DNA from: Pseudogulbenkiania sp.
GTDB lineage: Bacteria; Pseudomonadota; Gammaproteobacteria; Burkholderiales; Chromobacteriaceae
Direction: 5' to 3'
NCBI GenBank assembly: GCA_018260425.1
Contig: JAGLBD010000015.1
Location: 1-42,800, forward strand
DNA length: 42,800 nt
Made by a program: the position numbers and the translations under genes. Positions 26,619 through 37,734 of the stretch are shown here, one piece after another; position 1 is the stretch's first letter; every line of letters begins with the position of its first letter. Below the pieces are notes generated by a model. That model was not told the DNA's origin, searched no databases, and saw only the letters and a list, made by a program, of their open reading frames with translations.

Positions 26619-28384
26619 TGGGCATACCTGTTCGTCGTTTCGATGCAGTAATCGTTGGTGGTGGCGGTGCCGGTCTGCGCGCTGCGCTGCAACTCTCCGA
26701 GGCAGGTCTGAAAACTGCCGTCATCTCTAAGGTTTTCCCGACCCGCTCCCATACCGTGGCAGCACAGGGCGGCATTTCCGCGTCGCTTGGCAATGTCCAG
26801 GAAGACCGTTGGGAATGGCATATGTACGATACCGTCAAGGGATCGGACTGGCTGGGTGACCAGGATGCCATCGAATTCATGTGCCGCAAGGCGCCCGAAG
26901 CCGTTATCGAGCTCGAGCACTTCGGCATGCCGTTCGACCGTCTGGAAAACGGCAAGATCTATCAGCGTCCGTTTGGCGGTCACACCCAGAACAATGGCCA
27001 GACCCCGGTTCAGCGTGCTTGCGCCGCAGCCGACCGTACCGGTCACGCCATGCTGCACACTCTCTACCAGCGCAACGTTCGCGCCAATACCCAGTTCTTC
27101 GTCGAATGGATGGCTCTGGACCTGATCCGTGACAGTGAAGGCGACGTCGTTGGCGTTACCGCCCTGGAAATGGAAACCGGCGAGATCTTCATCCTGCATG
27201 CCAAGGCCGTGTTGTTCGCGACCGGCGGTGCCGGCCGTATCTACGCTGCCTCGACCAATGCCTTCATCAACACCGGTGATGGCCTGGGTATGTGCGTGCG
27301 CGCCGGTATTCCGCTGGAAGACATGGAGTTCTGGCAATTCCACCCGACCGGCGTGGCCGGTGCCGGTGTGTTGATCACCGAAGGGGTGCGCGGCGAAGGC
27401 GGTATCTTGCTGAACGCCAATGGCGAACGCTTCATGGAGCGTTATGCGCCGAACCTGAAGGATCTGGCCCCGCGCGACTTCGTGTCCCGTTCCATGGAAC
27501 TGGAAGTGCTGGAAGGCCGTGGCTGTGGCCCGCACAAGGACTATGTCTTGCTGAAGCTGGATCATCTGGGTCCGGACATCATCAAACAGCGTCTGCCGGG
27601 TATCCGCGAAATCGCCATGAAGTTTGCCGGCGTGGATCCGATCAAGGAACCGATCCCTGTTATCCCGACTTGCCACTACATGATGGGCGGTATTCCGACC
27701 AACTACCGTGGCGAAGTGGTCGTGCCGAAGAACGGCAACGATGAAACACGCGTCAATGGTTTCTTCGCAGCGGGCGAATGTGCCTGTGCTTCGGTGCACG
27801 GCGCGAACCGTCTGGGCACCAACTCCTTGCTCGACCTGGTGGTATTCGGCAAATCGGCCGGCGACTCCATGGTCAAGTACATCAAGGAAGAAATGCCGAC
27901 CTGGAAAGACCTGCCCGCCGATGCCGGCGAGTTGTCGCTGGCCCGTGTTGCCCGTCTGGACAACCAGACCGGTGGCGAGGAAGTGGCTGATGTCCGTATC
28001 GCCATGCAGCGTACCGTTCAGGCCCGTGCCGGTGTGTTCCGTAACGGCGCCAACCTCAAGCTGGGTGTCGAAGAGATCCAGCAGGTGGCCGAACGCGTCA
28101 AACGCACCCAGATCAAGGACAAGTCCAAAGTGTTCAACACCGCCCGCGTGGAAGCGCTGGAACTGGACAACCTGATCGAAATTGCTCTGGCAACGCTGAT
28201 TTCCGCCGAAGCCCGCAAGGAATCCCGTGGCGCCCACGCCCACGACGATTTCCAGCATCGCGACGACGAAAACTGGATGAAGCACACCCTGTACACCGGC
28301 AGCGACCGCAGCCTGTCCTACAAGGCCGTGCATACCAAGCCCCTCTCGGTGGACTACATTCCGCCCAAAGAGCGGACTTTCTGA
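26618..28384 (+). CDS. sdhA: succinate dehydrogenase flavoprotein subunit
   Basis: A 588-residue catalytic subunit oxidising succinate to fumarate. It has the FAD fold start [15 protein letters not shown], the FAD-linking histidine in [16 protein letters not shown], and active-site segments GGHTQNNGQ and HPTGVAGAG. The start ATG at 26618 shares its A with the sdhD stop. A longer in-frame stretch to 26507 lies in sdhD and is not used. Confidence 0.97.
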   Translation: MGIPVRRFDAVIVGGGGAGLRAALQLSEAGLKTAVISKVFPTRSHTVAAQGGISASLGNVQEDRWEWHMYDTVKGSDWLGDQDAIEFMCRKAPEAVIELEHFGMPFDRLENGKIYQRPFGGHTQNNGQTPVQRACAAADRTGHAMLHTLYQRNVRANTQFFVEWMALDLIRDSEGDVVGVTALEMETGEIFILHAKAVLFATGGAGRIYAASTNAFINTGDGLGMCVRAGIPLEDMEFWQFHPTGVAGAGVLITEGVRGEGGILLNANGERFMERYAPNLKDLAPRDFVSRSMELEVLEGRGCGPHKDYVLLKLDHLGPDIIKQRLPGIREIAMKFAGVDPIKEPIPVIPTCHYMMGGIPTNYRGEVVVPKNGNDETRVNGFFAAGECACASVHGANRLGTNSLLDLVVFGKSAGDSMVKYIKEEMPTWKDLPADAGELSLARVARLDNQTGGEEVADVRIAMQRTVQARAGVFRNGANLKLGVEEIQQVAERVKRTQIKDKSKVFNTARVEALELDNLIEIALATLISAEARKESRGAHAHDDFQHRDDENWMKHTLYTGSDRSLSYKAVHTKPLSVDYIPPKERTF

Positions 28385-28405
28385 TCGGGGCACGGAGACT
28401 AGAAC

Positions 28406-29110
28406 ATGGCAACTATGCGTTTTTCCATCTATCGCTACAATCCCGAGACGGACGCCAAGCCGTACATGCAGGATTACTCGATCGAGGTGGGCCCGAACGA
28501 CGTCAAGCTGCTTGACGTCATCACCAAACTGAAAGCCCAGGACGACACCCTGTCGTTCCGCCGCTCCTGCCGTGAAGGCATTTGCGGTTCCGATGCGATG
28601 AACATCAACGGCAAGAACGGTCTGGCCTGCGTGACCAACATCGCCGACCTGAGCCAGCCGGTGACCCTGCGTCCGCTGCCGGGTTTGCCGGTGATCCGCG
28701 ACCTGATCGTGGACATGACCCAGTTTTTCAAGCAATACCACTCGATCAAGCCGTATGTGATCAACGACACCCCGCCGCCGGAACGCGAGCGCTTGCAGTC
28801 GCCTGAAGACCGCAAGGAACTGGATGGCCTCTACGAGTGCATCCTGTGCGCCTGCTGCTCGACGTCGTGTCCGTCGTTCTGGTGGAATCCCGACAAGTTC
28901 GTTGGCCCGGCCGGCCTGTTGGCGGCCTACCGTTTCATCGCGGATACCCGCGACGAAGCGACCAGCGAGCGTCTGGACAACCTGGAAGATCCGTATCGAC
29001 TGTTCCGTTGCCACACCATCATGAATTGCGTCGATGTGTGTCCGAAGGGCCTCAACCCGACCAAGGCAATCGGCAAGATCAAGGATCTGATGGTCAAGCG
29101 TGCCGTATGA
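28406..29110 (+). CDS. sdhB: succinate dehydrogenase iron-sulfur subunit
   Basis: A 234-residue subunit carrying electrons from FAD to quinone. Cluster ligands are visible in order: [2Fe-2S] SCREGICGSDAM...GLAC, [4Fe-4S] CILCACCSTSCP and [3Fe-4S] CHTIMNCVDVCPKG. It lies 21 bases after sdhA, and its stop overlaps the sdhE start (ATGA). Confidence 0.97.
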   Translation: MATMRFSIYRYNPETDAKPYMQDYSIEVGPNDVKLLDVITKLKAQDDTLSFRRSCREGICGSDAMNINGKNGLACVTNIADLSQPVTLRPLPGLPVIRDLIVDMTQFFKQYHSIKPYVINDTPPPERERLQSPEDRKELDGLYECILCACCSTSCPSFWWNPDKFVGPAGLLAAYRFIADTRDEATSERLDNLEDPYRLFRCHTIMNCVDVCPKGLNPTKAIGKIKDLMVKRAV

Positions 29111-29355
29111 CCGACATCGATCCGATTGAAATGAAACGGATCCGCTGGCGTTCCCGCCGCGGCTTGCTGGAGCTGGATCTGGTGCTGGAGCGGTTTCTCG
29201 CCCGGCGCTTCGATTCGCTCTCGCAGCCGCAGCTGGTCGCCTACCGGGAACTGCTGGATTTGCCTGACAACGATTTTCTGGACATCGTCAACGGCAAGGC
29301 TGATCTCGGCGATCCGGCGCTGATGGAAATCATCGGCATCCTGCGCACCATCTGA
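29107..29355 (+). CDS. sdhE: succinate dehydrogenase assembly (flavinylation) factor SdhE
   Basis: An 82-residue protein of the DUF339/Sdh5 family that helps attach FAD to SdhA. The signature RGLLELD is present ([14 protein letters not shown]), and the length is typical. The ATG at 29107 overlaps the sdhB stop by four bases (ATGA), giving tight coupling. Confidence 0.95.
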   Translation: MTDIDPIEMKRIRWRSRRGLLELDLVLERFLARRFDSLSQPQLVAYRELLDLPDNDFLDIVNGKADLGDPALMEIIGILRTI

Positions 29356-29410
29356 AGACAACAACACGACTCCATTACAACGAGCGCAACACCTGACTGG
29401 GAGTATTGCT

Positions 29411-30700
29411 GTGGAAACTAACCGCAAAGTAACCCTCGGCTACAACGAGGGGAAAGACACCATGGAACTGCCGGTGCTGGAAGGCACCCTCGGTCCCGAT
29501 GTCGTGGACATCCGTTCCTTCTCCAAGACCGGCATGTTCACCTTCGACCCGGGTTTTCTGGCAACCGCCAGCTGTGAATCCAAGATCACCTTCATCGACG
29601 GTGACCTGGGCCAGCTGTACTACCGCGGCTACCCGATCGAACAACTGGCAGAAGATTCCGACTACCTGGAAACCTGCTACCTGCTGATGTACGGCGATCT
29701 GCCGTCGCCCGAGCAAAAGAAAGAGTTCGAAACCACCATCATGCACCACACCATGGTGCATGAGCAGTTGACCAGCTTCTTCAAGGGCTTCCGTCGCGAC
29801 TCGCACCCGATGGCCATGATGGTCGGTGTGGTCGGCGCCCTGTCGGCGTTCTATCAGGACAGCCTGGATATCGCCAATCCGGAACACCGCAAAGTGGCCA
29901 TGTTCCGCCTGATCTCCAAGATCCCGACCATCGCGGCAATGTGCTTCCGCTACTCGATCGGCGCGCCGTTCATGTACCCGCGCAACGACCTGTCGTACAG
30001 CGCCAACTTCCTGCACATGATGTTCGCCACCCCGTGCGAGAAGTACGAGCCGAATCCGGTTCTGGTACAAGCGCTTGACCGTATCCTGATCCTGCACGCC
30101 GACCACGAACAAAACGCGTCGACCTCGACCGTACGTCTGGCCGGTTCGTCGGGCGCGAACCCGTTTGCGTGTATCGCGGCCGGTATCGCCTGCCTGTGGG
30201 GCCCGGCACACGGTGGCGCCAACGAAGCCGTGCTGAAAATGCTCGACGAAATCGGCAGCGAAGACAACATCGAAGAGTTCATCCAGGGCGTGAAGGACAA
30301 GCGTTACCGCCTGATGGGCTTCGGCCACCGTGTTTACAAGAACATGGACCCGCGCGCCAGCATCATGCGTCGTACCTGCTACGACGTTCTGACCGAACTG
30401 GGCCTGGAAAACGATCCGAAGTTCAAACTGGCCATGAAGCTGGAAAAGATTGCGCTGGAAGATCCGTACTTCGTGGAACGCAAACTCTACCCGAACGTGG
30501 ACTTCTACTCCGGCATCGTGCTGTCCGCACTGAACATCCCGGTTTCGATGTTCACGGTGATCTTTGCTCTGGCACGTACCGTGGGCTGGATCAGCCACTG
30601 GAACGAAATGATTTCCGATCCGCAACAGAAAATCGGTCGTCCGCGCCAGTTGTACACCGGCGCACCGCGTCGCGACTACGTCAAAGTCGACAAGCGCTAA
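29411..30700 (+). CDS. gltA: citrate synthase
   Basis: A 429-residue type I (hexameric, NADH-sensitive type) citrate synthase. Catalytic residues are the histidine in [11 protein letters not shown], the histidine in [14 protein letters not shown] and the aspartate in PNVDFYSGI. The start is GTG at 29411 with GGGAG about 8 bases upstream. It is 55 bases after sdhE and probably co-transcribed. Two strong hairpins separate it from sucA. Confidence 0.97.
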   Translation: METNRKVTLGYNEGKDTMELPVLEGTLGPDVVDIRSFSKTGMFTFDPGFLATASCESKITFIDGDLGQLYYRGYPIEQLAEDSDYLETCYLLMYGDLPSPEQKKEFETTIMHHTMVHEQLTSFFKGFRRDSHPMAMMVGVVGALSAFYQDSLDIANPEHRKVAMFRLISKIPTIAAMCFRYSIGAPFMYPRNDLSYSANFLHMMFATPCEKYEPNPVLVQALDRILILHADHEQNASTSTVRLAGSSGANPFACIAAGIACLWGPAHGGANEAVLKMLDEIGSEDNIEEFIQGVKDKRYRLMGFGHRVYKNMDPRASIMRRTCYDVLTELGLENDPKFKLAMKLEKIALEDPYFVERKLYPNVDFYSGIVLSALNIPVSMFTVIFALARTVGWISHWNEMISDPQQKIGRPRQLYTGAPRRDYVKVDKR

Positions 30701-30718
30701 GCGTTTGATGCAGCAAGG

Positions 30719-30744
30719 CAGGGCGCCGGGCAACCGGCGCCCTG
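30719..30744 (+). promoter_or_regulatory. GC-rich hairpin after gltA
   Basis: CAGGGCGCCGG / CCGGCGCCCTG, a perfect 11-base stem closed by a GCAA (GNRA) loop, 18 bases after the gltA stop. There is no T-tract, so it more likely stabilises the gltA message 3' end or marks a processing site than terminates. Confidence 0.6.
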
Positions 30745-30769
30745 TGCCACGACAAGATTGGCGCGGCAG

Positions 30770-30810
30770 AGTATCAGGGCCAGCCGGCCGAGGCAGTTGG
30801 CCCGGATACT
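30770..30810 (+). promoter_or_regulatory. second hairpin between gltA and sucA
   Basis: AGTATCAGGGCCA / TGGCCCGGATACT pair over 13 positions with one mismatch and a 15-base loop, followed by TTTG, 40 bases before sucA. It could partly terminate or slow transcription entering sucA. Confidence 0.5.
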
Positions 30811-30850
30811 TTGTAATGACGCCGCATAGCAGACAATTAAGGGTCAAACC

Positions 30851-33679
30851 ATGATGCAAGCCATGTACAGTCATTCCTACCTGTTCGGCGGGAATGCACC
30901 GTTCATCGAAGAGCTGTACGAGCAGTTCCTCGCTGATCCGAATTCCGTTCCGGCGGAATGGCGCAGCTACTTCGACAAGCTCGTGCAGGCGCCCGGCGCC
31001 GCCGAACGCGACGTGCCGCACCAGCCGATTCAGGAATCCTTCGTCCAGTTGGCCAAAAAGCCGCTCGCCGGCCAGCGTGTTTCGCCGGTGGCCGAGTGGG
31101 AATCGATGCAGAAACAGGTCGGTGTCCTGAAGCTGATCGCCGCCTTCCGTGGTCTGGGGTCGCGTCAGGCCAATCTGGATCCGCTGCGCCGCATGGATCA
31201 AACCACGCTTGCCGAACTGGACCCTGCCAGCCATGGCCTGACCGATGCCGATATGGCCGTACAGTTCAATGTGGGTTCGCTGGTCGGCCCGCAGAAGCTG
31301 CCCCTGTCCGAAATCCTTGGCCGTCTGAAGCAGACCTACTGTGGCAACATCGGTGTGGAGTACATGCATGTCTCCAACTCCGGCGAACAAAAATGGCTGC
31401 AACAGCGTTTCGAAGGTGACCTGTCCACCCCGCGTTACGATGTCGCCACCAAGAAACGCATTCTGAAGCAGATTACCGCGGCAGAAACCCTCGAGCGTTA
31501 CCTGCACACCAAATACGTCGGCCAGAAGCGTTTCTCGCTGGAAGGTGGTGAAAGCACCATCGCCGCGCTGGACCACCTGATCCAGAATGCCACGGCGCAA
31601 GGCGTCAAGGAACTGATCATCGGTATGGCCCACCGCGGCCGTCTGAATGTCCTCGTCAACACGCTGGGCAAGTTGCCGCGTGACCTGTTTGCCGAGTTCG
31701 AAGGCAAGCCGGCCATGGAGCTGGCCTCCGGCGACGTGAAGTATCACATGGGCTTCTCCAGCGATATTCCGACCCAGAACGGTCCGATGCATGTTTCGCT
31801 GGCGTTCAACCCTTCGCACCTCGAAATCGTCAACCCGGTAGTAGAAGGTTCGGTTCGCGCCCGTCAGGAACGTCGTGGCGACACGGCTCGTACCCAGGTG
31901 GTTCCGGTCCTCATTCACGGCGACTCGGCCTTCTCCGGTCTCGGCGTCAACCAGGGCACGTTCAACCTGTCGCAGACCCGTGGCTACGGCACCGGCGGTA
32001 CCCTGCACATCGTCATCAACAACCAGGTCGGCTTCACTACCTCGGATACCCGCGACATGCGTTCTACGCTGTACTGTACCGATGTGGCCAAGATGATCGA
32101 AGCGCCGATCTTCCACGTCAACGGTGATGATCCGGAAGCAGTGTGCTACGTCATGCAAGCTGCGCTGGACTACCGCATGACCTTCAAGAAGGATGTGGTG
32201 ATCGATCTGGTTTGCTATCGCAAACTGGGTCACAACGAAGGCGATGATCCCTTCCTCACCCAGCCGATGATGTATAAGAAGATTGCCAAGCATGCCGGCG
32301 TGCGCGCCATGTATGCCGAGCGTCTGGTCGCCGAAGGCGTGCTGCCGGCCGAAGAGGCCGATGGCCTGATCCGTGCCTACCGCGACGCGCTGGACAAAGG
32401 CGAACACGTCGAGCAGACCGTACTGTCCAACTACCGTCGCGAACACGCGCTGGACTGGAGTCAGTACGCCGGTACCCACTGGGCGCATCCGACCGAAACC
32501 TCGCTGCAACTGGCCGACATCCAGCGCCTGACCGAAAAGACCTCCGTGCTGCCGGAAGGCTTCAAGCTGCACCCGACTGTTGAAAAAGTGATGAATGCCC
32601 GTCGTGCCATGGCGGCCGGCGAGCAGAACGTCGACTGGGGCATGGCCGAAACCCTCGCTTACGCGTCGCTGGTGTCCGGTGGCTACAGCGTGCGGATTTC
32701 CGGTGAAGACTCCGGCCGCGGTACCTTCTCGCACCGTCATGCCGTGCTGCACGACCAGAACCGCGAGCGTTGGGATCAGGGGGTTTACATCCCGCTGCAG
32801 AATATTTCCGACAATCAGGGCGACTTCCAGGTTATCGACTCGATCCTGAACGAAGAAGCGGTACTGGCTTACGAGTATGGCTATGCCTGCTCGGCGCCTG
32901 ACCAACTGGTGATCTGGGAAGCCCAGTTCGGCGACTTCGCCAACGGTGCCCAGGTGGCCATCGACCAGTTCATTTCGTCTGGCGAAACCAAATGGGGCCG
33001 TCTGTCCGGTCTGACCCTGATGTTGCCGCACGGCTATGACGGTCAGGGCCCGGAGCACTCCTCCGCCCGTCTGGAGCGCTGGCTGCAACTGTGCGCCGAG
33101 CACAATATCCAGATCATCATGCCGTCCGAAGCCGGCCAGATGTTCCACGTATTGCGTCGCCAGATGCTGCGTCCGTACCGCAAGCCGATGATCATCTTCA
33201 TGTCCAAGCGCCTGCTGCGTTACAAGGACTCGATGAGTCCGGTGGAAAGCCTGACCACTGGCGGTTTCCGCCCGGTGATCGGCGACACCACCGTTCAGGA
33301 CCCGAAGAAGGTGCGTCGTGTCGTGCTGTGCGCCGGCCAGGTGTACTACGATCTGGTCAATGCCCGCAAGGAGCGTGGACTGGAGCAGGATATCGCCATC
33401 GTACGTGTTGAACAGCTGTATCCGTTCCCGACCGAACAACTGGCTGCCGAGCTGTCGCGCTACAGCGGTGTCAAGGATGTCATGTGGGTTCAGGAAGAGC
33501 CGCGCAACCAGGGCGCCTGGTATCAGATCCGCCATCGTCTGGAAGGTCTGCTGAGCGCCAAGCAATCCTTGTCGTTCGCCGGTCGCCCGTCGTCGGCATC
33601 CCCGGCCGTCGGCTATATGAGCAAGCACGTTGCCCAGCTGAAGGCCTTCCTTGAAGAAGCCATGACACTGGCCAAGTAA
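30851..33679 (+). CDS. sucA: 2-oxoglutarate dehydrogenase E1 component
   Basis: A 942-residue thiamine-diphosphate enzyme that decarboxylates 2-oxoglutarate. The N terminus (SYLFGGNAPFIEELYEQFL) is the SucA-specific helix. The cofactor region includes MAHRGRLNVLVN, HGDSAFSGLGVNQGTF and INNQVGFTTSD; the C-terminal transketolase-like part has the GEDSGRGTFSHRHAV segment. It is the first gene of the sucA-sucB-lpd set. ATG at 30851 has AAGGGT upstream; a second ATG follows two codons later. Confidence 0.97.
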   Translation: MMQAMYSHSYLFGGNAPFIEELYEQFLADPNSVPAEWRSYFDKLVQAPGAAERDVPHQPIQESFVQLAKKPLAGQRVSPVAEWESMQKQVGVLKLIAAFRGLGSRQANLDPLRRMDQTTLAELDPASHGLTDADMAVQFNVGSLVGPQKLPLSEILGRLKQTYCGNIGVEYMHVSNSGEQKWLQQRFEGDLSTPRYDVATKKRILKQITAAETLERYLHTKYVGQKRFSLEGGESTIAALDHLIQNATAQGVKELIIGMAHRGRLNVLVNTLGKLPRDLFAEFEGKPAMELASGDVKYHMGFSSDIPTQNGPMHVSLAFNPSHLEIVNPVVEGSVRARQERRGDTARTQVVPVLIHGDSAFSGLGVNQGTFNLSQTRGYGTGGTLHIVINNQVGFTTSDTRDMRSTLYCTDVAKMIEAPIFHVNGDDPEAVCYVMQAALDYRMTFKKDVVIDLVCYRKLGHNEGDDPFLTQPMMYKKIAKHAGVRAMYAERLVAEGVLPAEEADGLIRAYRDALDKGEHVEQTVLSNYRREHALDWSQYAGTHWAHPTETSLQLADIQRLTEKTSVLPEGFKLHPTVEKVMNARRAMAAGEQNVDWGMAETLAYASLVSGGYSVRISGEDSGRGTFSHRHAVLHDQNRERWDQGVYIPLQNISDNQGDFQVIDSILNEEAVLAYEYGYACSAPDQLVIWEAQFGDFANGAQVAIDQFISSGETKWGRLSGLTLMLPHGYDGQGPEHSSARLERWLQLCAEHNIQIIMPSEAGQMFHVLRRQMLRPYRKPMIIFMSKRLLRYKDSMSPVESLTTGGFRPVIGDTTVQDPKKVRRVVLCAGQVYYDLVNARKERGLEQDIAIVRVEQLYPFPTEQLAAELSRYSGVKDVMWVQEEPRNQGAWYQIRHRLEGLLSAKQSLSFAGRPSSASPAVGYMSKHVAQLKAFLEEAMTLAK

Positions 33680-33698
33680 ACATCCACCGAGAAGACAT

Positions 33699-33719
33699 GG
33701 GACGGCAGTGTGCCGTCCC
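33699..33719 (+). promoter_or_regulatory. hairpin between sucA and sucB
   Basis: GGGACGGCA / TGCCGTCCC, a perfect 9-base stem with a three-base loop, ending 14 bases before the sucB start and just before its GGAGAAG site. There is no T-tract. It may set relative E1 and E2 expression. Confidence 0.55.
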
Positions 33720-33733
33720 CAACGGAGAAGAAC

Positions 33734-34972
33734 ATGCTGATTGAAGTCAAAGTCCCGCAGCTGCCGGAATCGGTATCCGAAGCCACGCTGATGTCCTGGC
33801 ACAAGAAGGAAGGCGAATTCGTCAACCGTGATGAAAACCTGATCGATCTGGAAACCGACAAGGTCGTGCTGGAGCTGCCGGCTCCGCAAGCCGGTGTGAT
33901 CGTCAAGATCATCGAAGCCGATGGCACCACCGTGACCTCCGGTCAACTGATCGCCCAGATCGATACCGCCGCGACTGCCGGCGCTTCTGCTCCTGCCGCC
34001 GCAGCTGCCCCGGTTGCCGCTGCGCCTGCTTCGACCGCTGCGGCGGGTATCGCCATGCCGGCCGCTGCCAAACTGGCGGCTGAAGCCGGTGTTGACCTGG
34101 CAGGCGTTGCCGGTTCGGGTCGCGATGGCCGTGTCCTGAAAGAAGATGTTGCTGCCGTTGCAGCCCGTGCTCCGGCACAGGCCGGCCCGGTACTGACCCC
34201 GGTGGCTGCCCCGAGCGGCACCGCTCTGGCCTCGACTCCGGCTGCCGTGAATGTTGCCGGCCTGCAGGGCGACCGTCCGGAACAACGCGTGCCGATGTCC
34301 CGCCTGCGTCAGCGCGTTGCCGAACGTCTGCTGATGTCGCAACAGACCAACGCCATCCTCACCACCTTCAATGAAGTGAACATGAAGCCGGTGATGGACC
34401 TGCGTGCCAAGTACAAAGAGAAGTTCGAAAAAGAACACGGCGTGAAGCTCGGCTTCATGTCCTTCTTCGTCAAGGCTGCCGTGGCTGCCCTGAAGAAATT
34501 CCCGGTGGTCAATGCCTCGGTTGACGGCAATGACGTGATCTACCACGGCTACTACGACATCGGTATCGCTGTTGGCAGCCCGCGTGGTCTGGTGGTACCG
34601 ATCCTGCGCAATGCCGACCAAATGTCGATTGCCGAGATTGAAAAGCAGATCGCCGATTTCGCCGTGAAGGCCCGTGACGGCAAGCTGTCGCTGGACGACC
34701 TGTCCGGTGGTACCTTCTCCGTGACCAACGGTGGTACTTTCGGTTCGATGATGTCGACCCCGATCATCAACCCGCCGCAGTCCGCGATTCTCGGCATGCA
34801 CGCCACCAAGGAACGTGCCGTGGTGGAAAACGGTCAGGTCGTGGTTCGCCCGATGATGTACCTCGCACTGTCATACGACCACCGTATCATTGACGGTCGC
34901 GAAGCGGTACTGACCCTGGTGACCATCAAGGACCTGCTGGAAGATCCGGCACGCCTGATCCTGGACCTGTAA
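33734..34972 (+). CDS. sucB: dihydrolipoyllysine succinyltransferase (E2 of 2-oxoglutarate dehydrogenase)
   Basis: A 412-residue E2. An N-terminal lipoyl domain carries the modified lysine in [12 protein letters not shown] (near residue 43). An Ala/Pro linker follows, then an E3-binding domain ([31 protein letters not shown]), a second linker and the catalytic core with HxxxDG in [12 protein letters not shown]. The ATG at 33734 has GGAGAAG upstream. An in-frame start at 33710 lies in the preceding hairpin and is not used. Confidence 0.97.
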   Translation: MLIEVKVPQLPESVSEATLMSWHKKEGEFVNRDENLIDLETDKVVLELPAPQAGVIVKIIEADGTTVTSGQLIAQIDTAATAGASAPAAAAAPVAAAPASTAAAGIAMPAAAKLAAEAGVDLAGVAGSGRDGRVLKEDVAAVAARAPAQAGPVLTPVAAPSGTALASTPAAVNVAGLQGDRPEQRVPMSRLRQRVAERLLMSQQTNAILTTFNEVNMKPVMDLRAKYKEKFEKEHGVKLGFMSFFVKAAVAALKKFPVVNASVDGNDVIYHGYYDIGIAVGSPRGLVVPILRNADQMSIAEIEKQIADFAVKARDGKLSLDDLSGGTFSVTNGGTFGSMMSTPIINPPQSAILGMHATKERAVVENGQVVVRPMMYLALSYDHRIIDGREAVLTLVTIKDLLEDPARLILDL

Positions 34973-34988
34973 GCGAGAGAGACCAACG

Positions 34989-36413
34989 ATGAGCCAATAT
35001 GATGTAGTGGTGATCGGCGCCGGCCCCGGCGGATACGTTGCGGCCATTCGCGCTGCCCAGCTGGGTTTGAAGACCGCCTGCGTCGATGCCTTCAAGGGCA
35101 AGGACGGCAAGCCGGCTTTGGGCGGTACCTGCCTGAACGTCGGTTGCATTCCTTCCAAGGCCTTGCTGCAATCCTCGGAGCATTTCCATGCGCTGTCGCA
35201 TGACTTCGCCGAGCATGGCATCTCCGTCAAGGGCGCCAGCTTCGACACGCCGAAGATGATCGAACGCAAGGATGGCATCGTCAGCAAGCTGACCGGTGGC
35301 ATCGGCATGCTGTTCAAGAAAAACAAGGTTGCCAGCCTGCATGGTCTGGGCCGTCTGGTGGCCCGCAATGGCGACAAGTGGCAGATCGAAGTGGTGGACG
35401 GCGACAAGGTCGAGACCATCGAGGCTAGCCATGTGATCGTTGCCACCGGCTCGCGTCCGCGCCAGCTGCCGCAGGCTCCGGTCGACAATGTCACCGTGCT
35501 GGACAATGAAGGCGCCCTGAACCTGACCGCCGTACCGAAACGTCTCGGCGTGATCGGCGCCGGCGTGATCGGTCTGGAAATGGGCTCGGTGTGGAAGCGT
35601 CTCGGCGCCGAAGTCACCATCCTTGAAGCGGCTCCGGTGTTCCTGGCAGCCGCTGACCAGCAGATCGCCAAGGAAGCCTACAAGGCCATGACCAAGGATA
35701 CCGGTCTGGACATCCGCATGGGCGTGAAGATCGGTGACATCAAGGTCGGCAAGACCGTCTCGGTGGCGATCGAGCAAGATGGCAAAGCCGAGAATCTGGT
35801 GTTCGACAAACTGATCGTATCGATCGGTCGCGTACCGAATACCGACGGCCTGAACGCCGAAGGCGTGGCGCTGCAAAAAGACGAACGCGGTTTCATCGTG
35901 GTCGACGACAACTGCCACACCAATCTGCCGAATGTCTGGGCAGTGGGTGACGTGGTACGTGGCCCGATGCTGGCCCACAAGGCCATGGACGAAGGCGTGG
36001 CGGTTGCCGAGCGCATCGCCGGCCAGAAGCCGCACCTCGACTTCAACACCATTCCGTGGGTGATCTACACCTCGCCGGAAATTGCCTGGGTCGGCAAGAC
36101 CGAAGAGCAATTGAAGGCCGAAGGCGTCGAGTACAAGAAGGGCTCTTCCGGTTTCATGGCCAATGGCCGTGCACTGGGCATGGGTCAGGCCAAGGGTATC
36201 GTGAAGATTCTGGCGGATGCCAAAACCGATCGTATCCTCGGCATGCACGTGATTGGCCCGATGGCCTCCGAACTCGTTACCGAGGGCGTGATTGCCATGG
36301 AGTTCAAGGCGTCCAGCGAAGACATCGGCCGCATCGTTCATGCTCATCCTTCGCTCAGCGAAGTGGTGCATGAAGCGGCTCTGGCTGCCGACAAGCGTGC
36401 CCTGCACGGTTGA
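34989..36413 (+). CDS. lpd: dihydrolipoamide dehydrogenase (E3)
   Basis: A 474-residue flavoprotein that reoxidises the lipoyl group with NAD. FAD fold [21 protein letters not shown]; redox disulphide in [19 protein letters not shown] fold [20 protein letters not shown]; and the His-Glu pair in [14 protein letters not shown]. It starts 16 bases after sucB, so this is the E3 of the 2-oxoglutarate dehydrogenase complex, though it may also serve others. Confidence 0.97.
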   Translation: MSQYDVVVIGAGPGGYVAAIRAAQLGLKTACVDAFKGKDGKPALGGTCLNVGCIPSKALLQSSEHFHALSHDFAEHGISVKGASFDTPKMIERKDGIVSKLTGGIGMLFKKNKVASLHGLGRLVARNGDKWQIEVVDGDKVETIEASHVIVATGSRPRQLPQAPVDNVTVLDNEGALNLTAVPKRLGVIGAGVIGLEMGSVWKRLGAEVTILEAAPVFLAAADQQIAKEAYKAMTKDTGLDIRMGVKIGDIKVGKTVSVAIEQDGKAENLVFDKLIVSIGRVPNTDGLNAEGVALQKDERGFIVVDDNCHTNLPNVWAVGDVVRGPMLAHKAMDEGVAVAERIAGQKPHLDFNTIPWVIYTSPEIAWVGKTEEQLKAEGVEYKKGSSGFMANGRALGMGQAKGIVKILADAKTDRILGMHVIGPMASELVTEGVIAMEFKASSEDIGRIVHAHPSLSEVVHEAALAADKRALHG

Positions 36414-36430
36414 TGCGCTGAAATAGGGCT

Positions 36431-36467
36431 TTCGCCGGCTGAAACATGAGATTATCATGCCGGCGAA
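36431..36467 (+). terminator. hairpin between lpd and sucC
   Basis: TTCGCCGGC / GCCGGCGAA, a 9-base stem extended by an inner ATGA/TCAT, 17 bases after the lpd stop. It is followed by TCCCG rather than T residues, so termination is probably weak and partial. sucC begins 80 bases later. Confidence 0.5.
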
Positions 36468-36546
36468 TCCCGTAACGGATGATTAGAAGGGATACAAGGG
36501 CTTGCCTCGCGGCACGCTCTGAATTTCCACCGAAAGGAAACCATAG

Positions 36547-37713
36547 ATGAACCTGCACGAATACCAAGCGAAAGAGCTTCTGGCCAAATACGGCCTGCCG
36601 GTGCAAATGGGCATTCTGGCCTCGTCGCCGGAAGAAGCCGCTGCCGCTTACGACAAGCTGGGTGGCAAATTTGCCGTAGTCAAGGCCCAGGTCCATGCCG
36701 GTGGTCGCGGCAAGGCCGGTGGCGTCAAAGTGGTGAAGAGCCGCGAAGAAGCTGCTGAAGTCGCCAAAACCCTGATCGGCACCAACCTCGTGACCTACCA
36801 GACCGACGCTGCCGGTCAGCCGGTCAATTCGGTGCTGGTCTGCGAAGACATGTACCCGGTCGAGCGCGAACTGTATCTGGGCGCGGTGATTGACCGTTCC
36901 AGCCGTCGCGTTACCTTCATGGCCTCCACCGAAGGCGGTGTCGAGATCGAGAAGGTTGCCGAAGAAACGCCGGAAAAGATCCTGAAGGTTACCGTGGATC
37001 CGACCGTTGGCATGCAACCGTGCCAGGCTCGCGAAGTGGCCTTCGCGCTGAACCTGAAAGGCGAGCAGATCGCCGCCTTCACCAAGCTGATGCTGGGTTC
37101 CTATCAGGCTTTCGTGGAAAACGATTTCGCCCTGTTCGAAGTCAACCCGCTGGCCGTCCGTGAAAACGGTGCGCTGGCCTGCGTGGATGCCAAGATCAAC
37201 CTGGACTCCAACGCCCTGTATCGTCACAAGGACCTGCTGGCCCAACGTGATACCTCCCAGGAAAACGAACGCGAACTGAAAGCGTCCGAGTTCGAACTGA
37301 ACTACGTTGCACTGGAAGGCAACATTGGTTGCATGGTGAACGGCGCTGGCCTGGCCATGGCGACCATGGACATCATCAAGCTGTACGGCGGCCAACCGGC
37401 CAACTTCCTGGACGTGGGCGGCGGCGCAACCAAAGAGCGCGTGATCGAAGCCTTCAAGCTGATTCTGGCTGACCCGTCCGTTCAAGGCGTGCTGATCAAT
37501 ATCTTCGGCGGTATCGTCCGTTGCGACATGATTGCCGAAGCCATTATCGCTGCCGTCAAGGAAGTGAATGTGACCGTGCCGGTCGTGGTTCGTCTGGAAG
37601 GCAACAATGCCGAACTGGGTGCCAAGCTGCTGTCCGAATCCGGTCTTGCCCTGATCCCGGCCGAAGGTCTCGCCGACGCTGCCCAGAAAATCGTGGAAGC
37701 CGTCAAGGCCTAA
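36547..37713 (+). CDS. sucC: succinyl-CoA synthetase beta subunit (ADP-forming)
   Basis: A 388-residue ATP-grasp subunit. The N terminus [19 protein letters not shown] is the family start. Nucleotide-binding segments are [18 protein letters not shown] and [11 protein letters not shown]; the C-terminal CoA-ligase part has [12 protein letters not shown]. The ATG at 36547 has GAAAGGAAA upstream. sucD follows by 21 bases. Confidence 0.97.
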   Translation: MNLHEYQAKELLAKYGLPVQMGILASSPEEAAAAYDKLGGKFAVVKAQVHAGGRGKAGGVKVVKSREEAAEVAKTLIGTNLVTYQTDAAGQPVNSVLVCEDMYPVERELYLGAVIDRSSRRVTFMASTEGGVEIEKVAEETPEKILKVTVDPTVGMQPCQAREVAFALNLKGEQIAAFTKLMLGSYQAFVENDFALFEVNPLAVRENGALACVDAKINLDSNALYRHKDLLAQRDTSQENERELKASEFELNYVALEGNIGCMVNGAGLAMATMDIIKLYGGQPANFLDVGGGATKERVIEAFKLILADPSVQGVLINIFGGIVRCDMIAEAIIAAVKEVNVTVPVVVRLEGNNAELGAKLLSESGLALIPAEGLADAAQKIVEAVKA

Positions 37714-37734
37714 CCCGCACAAGGAGTCAAATCA

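Noticed and set aside
26588-29014. An open frame of about 800 codons on the minus strand across sdhA and sdhB
   Set aside because: It is antisense to sdhA/sdhB with the same codon-bias cause, and has no ribosome binding site or family match.
29375-34801. An open frame of about 1800 codons on the minus strand across gltA, sucA and sucB
   Set aside because: It is antisense to three well-identified enzymes. Codon bias in the real genes keeps the opposite frame free of stops, and the translation is low-complexity with no family features.
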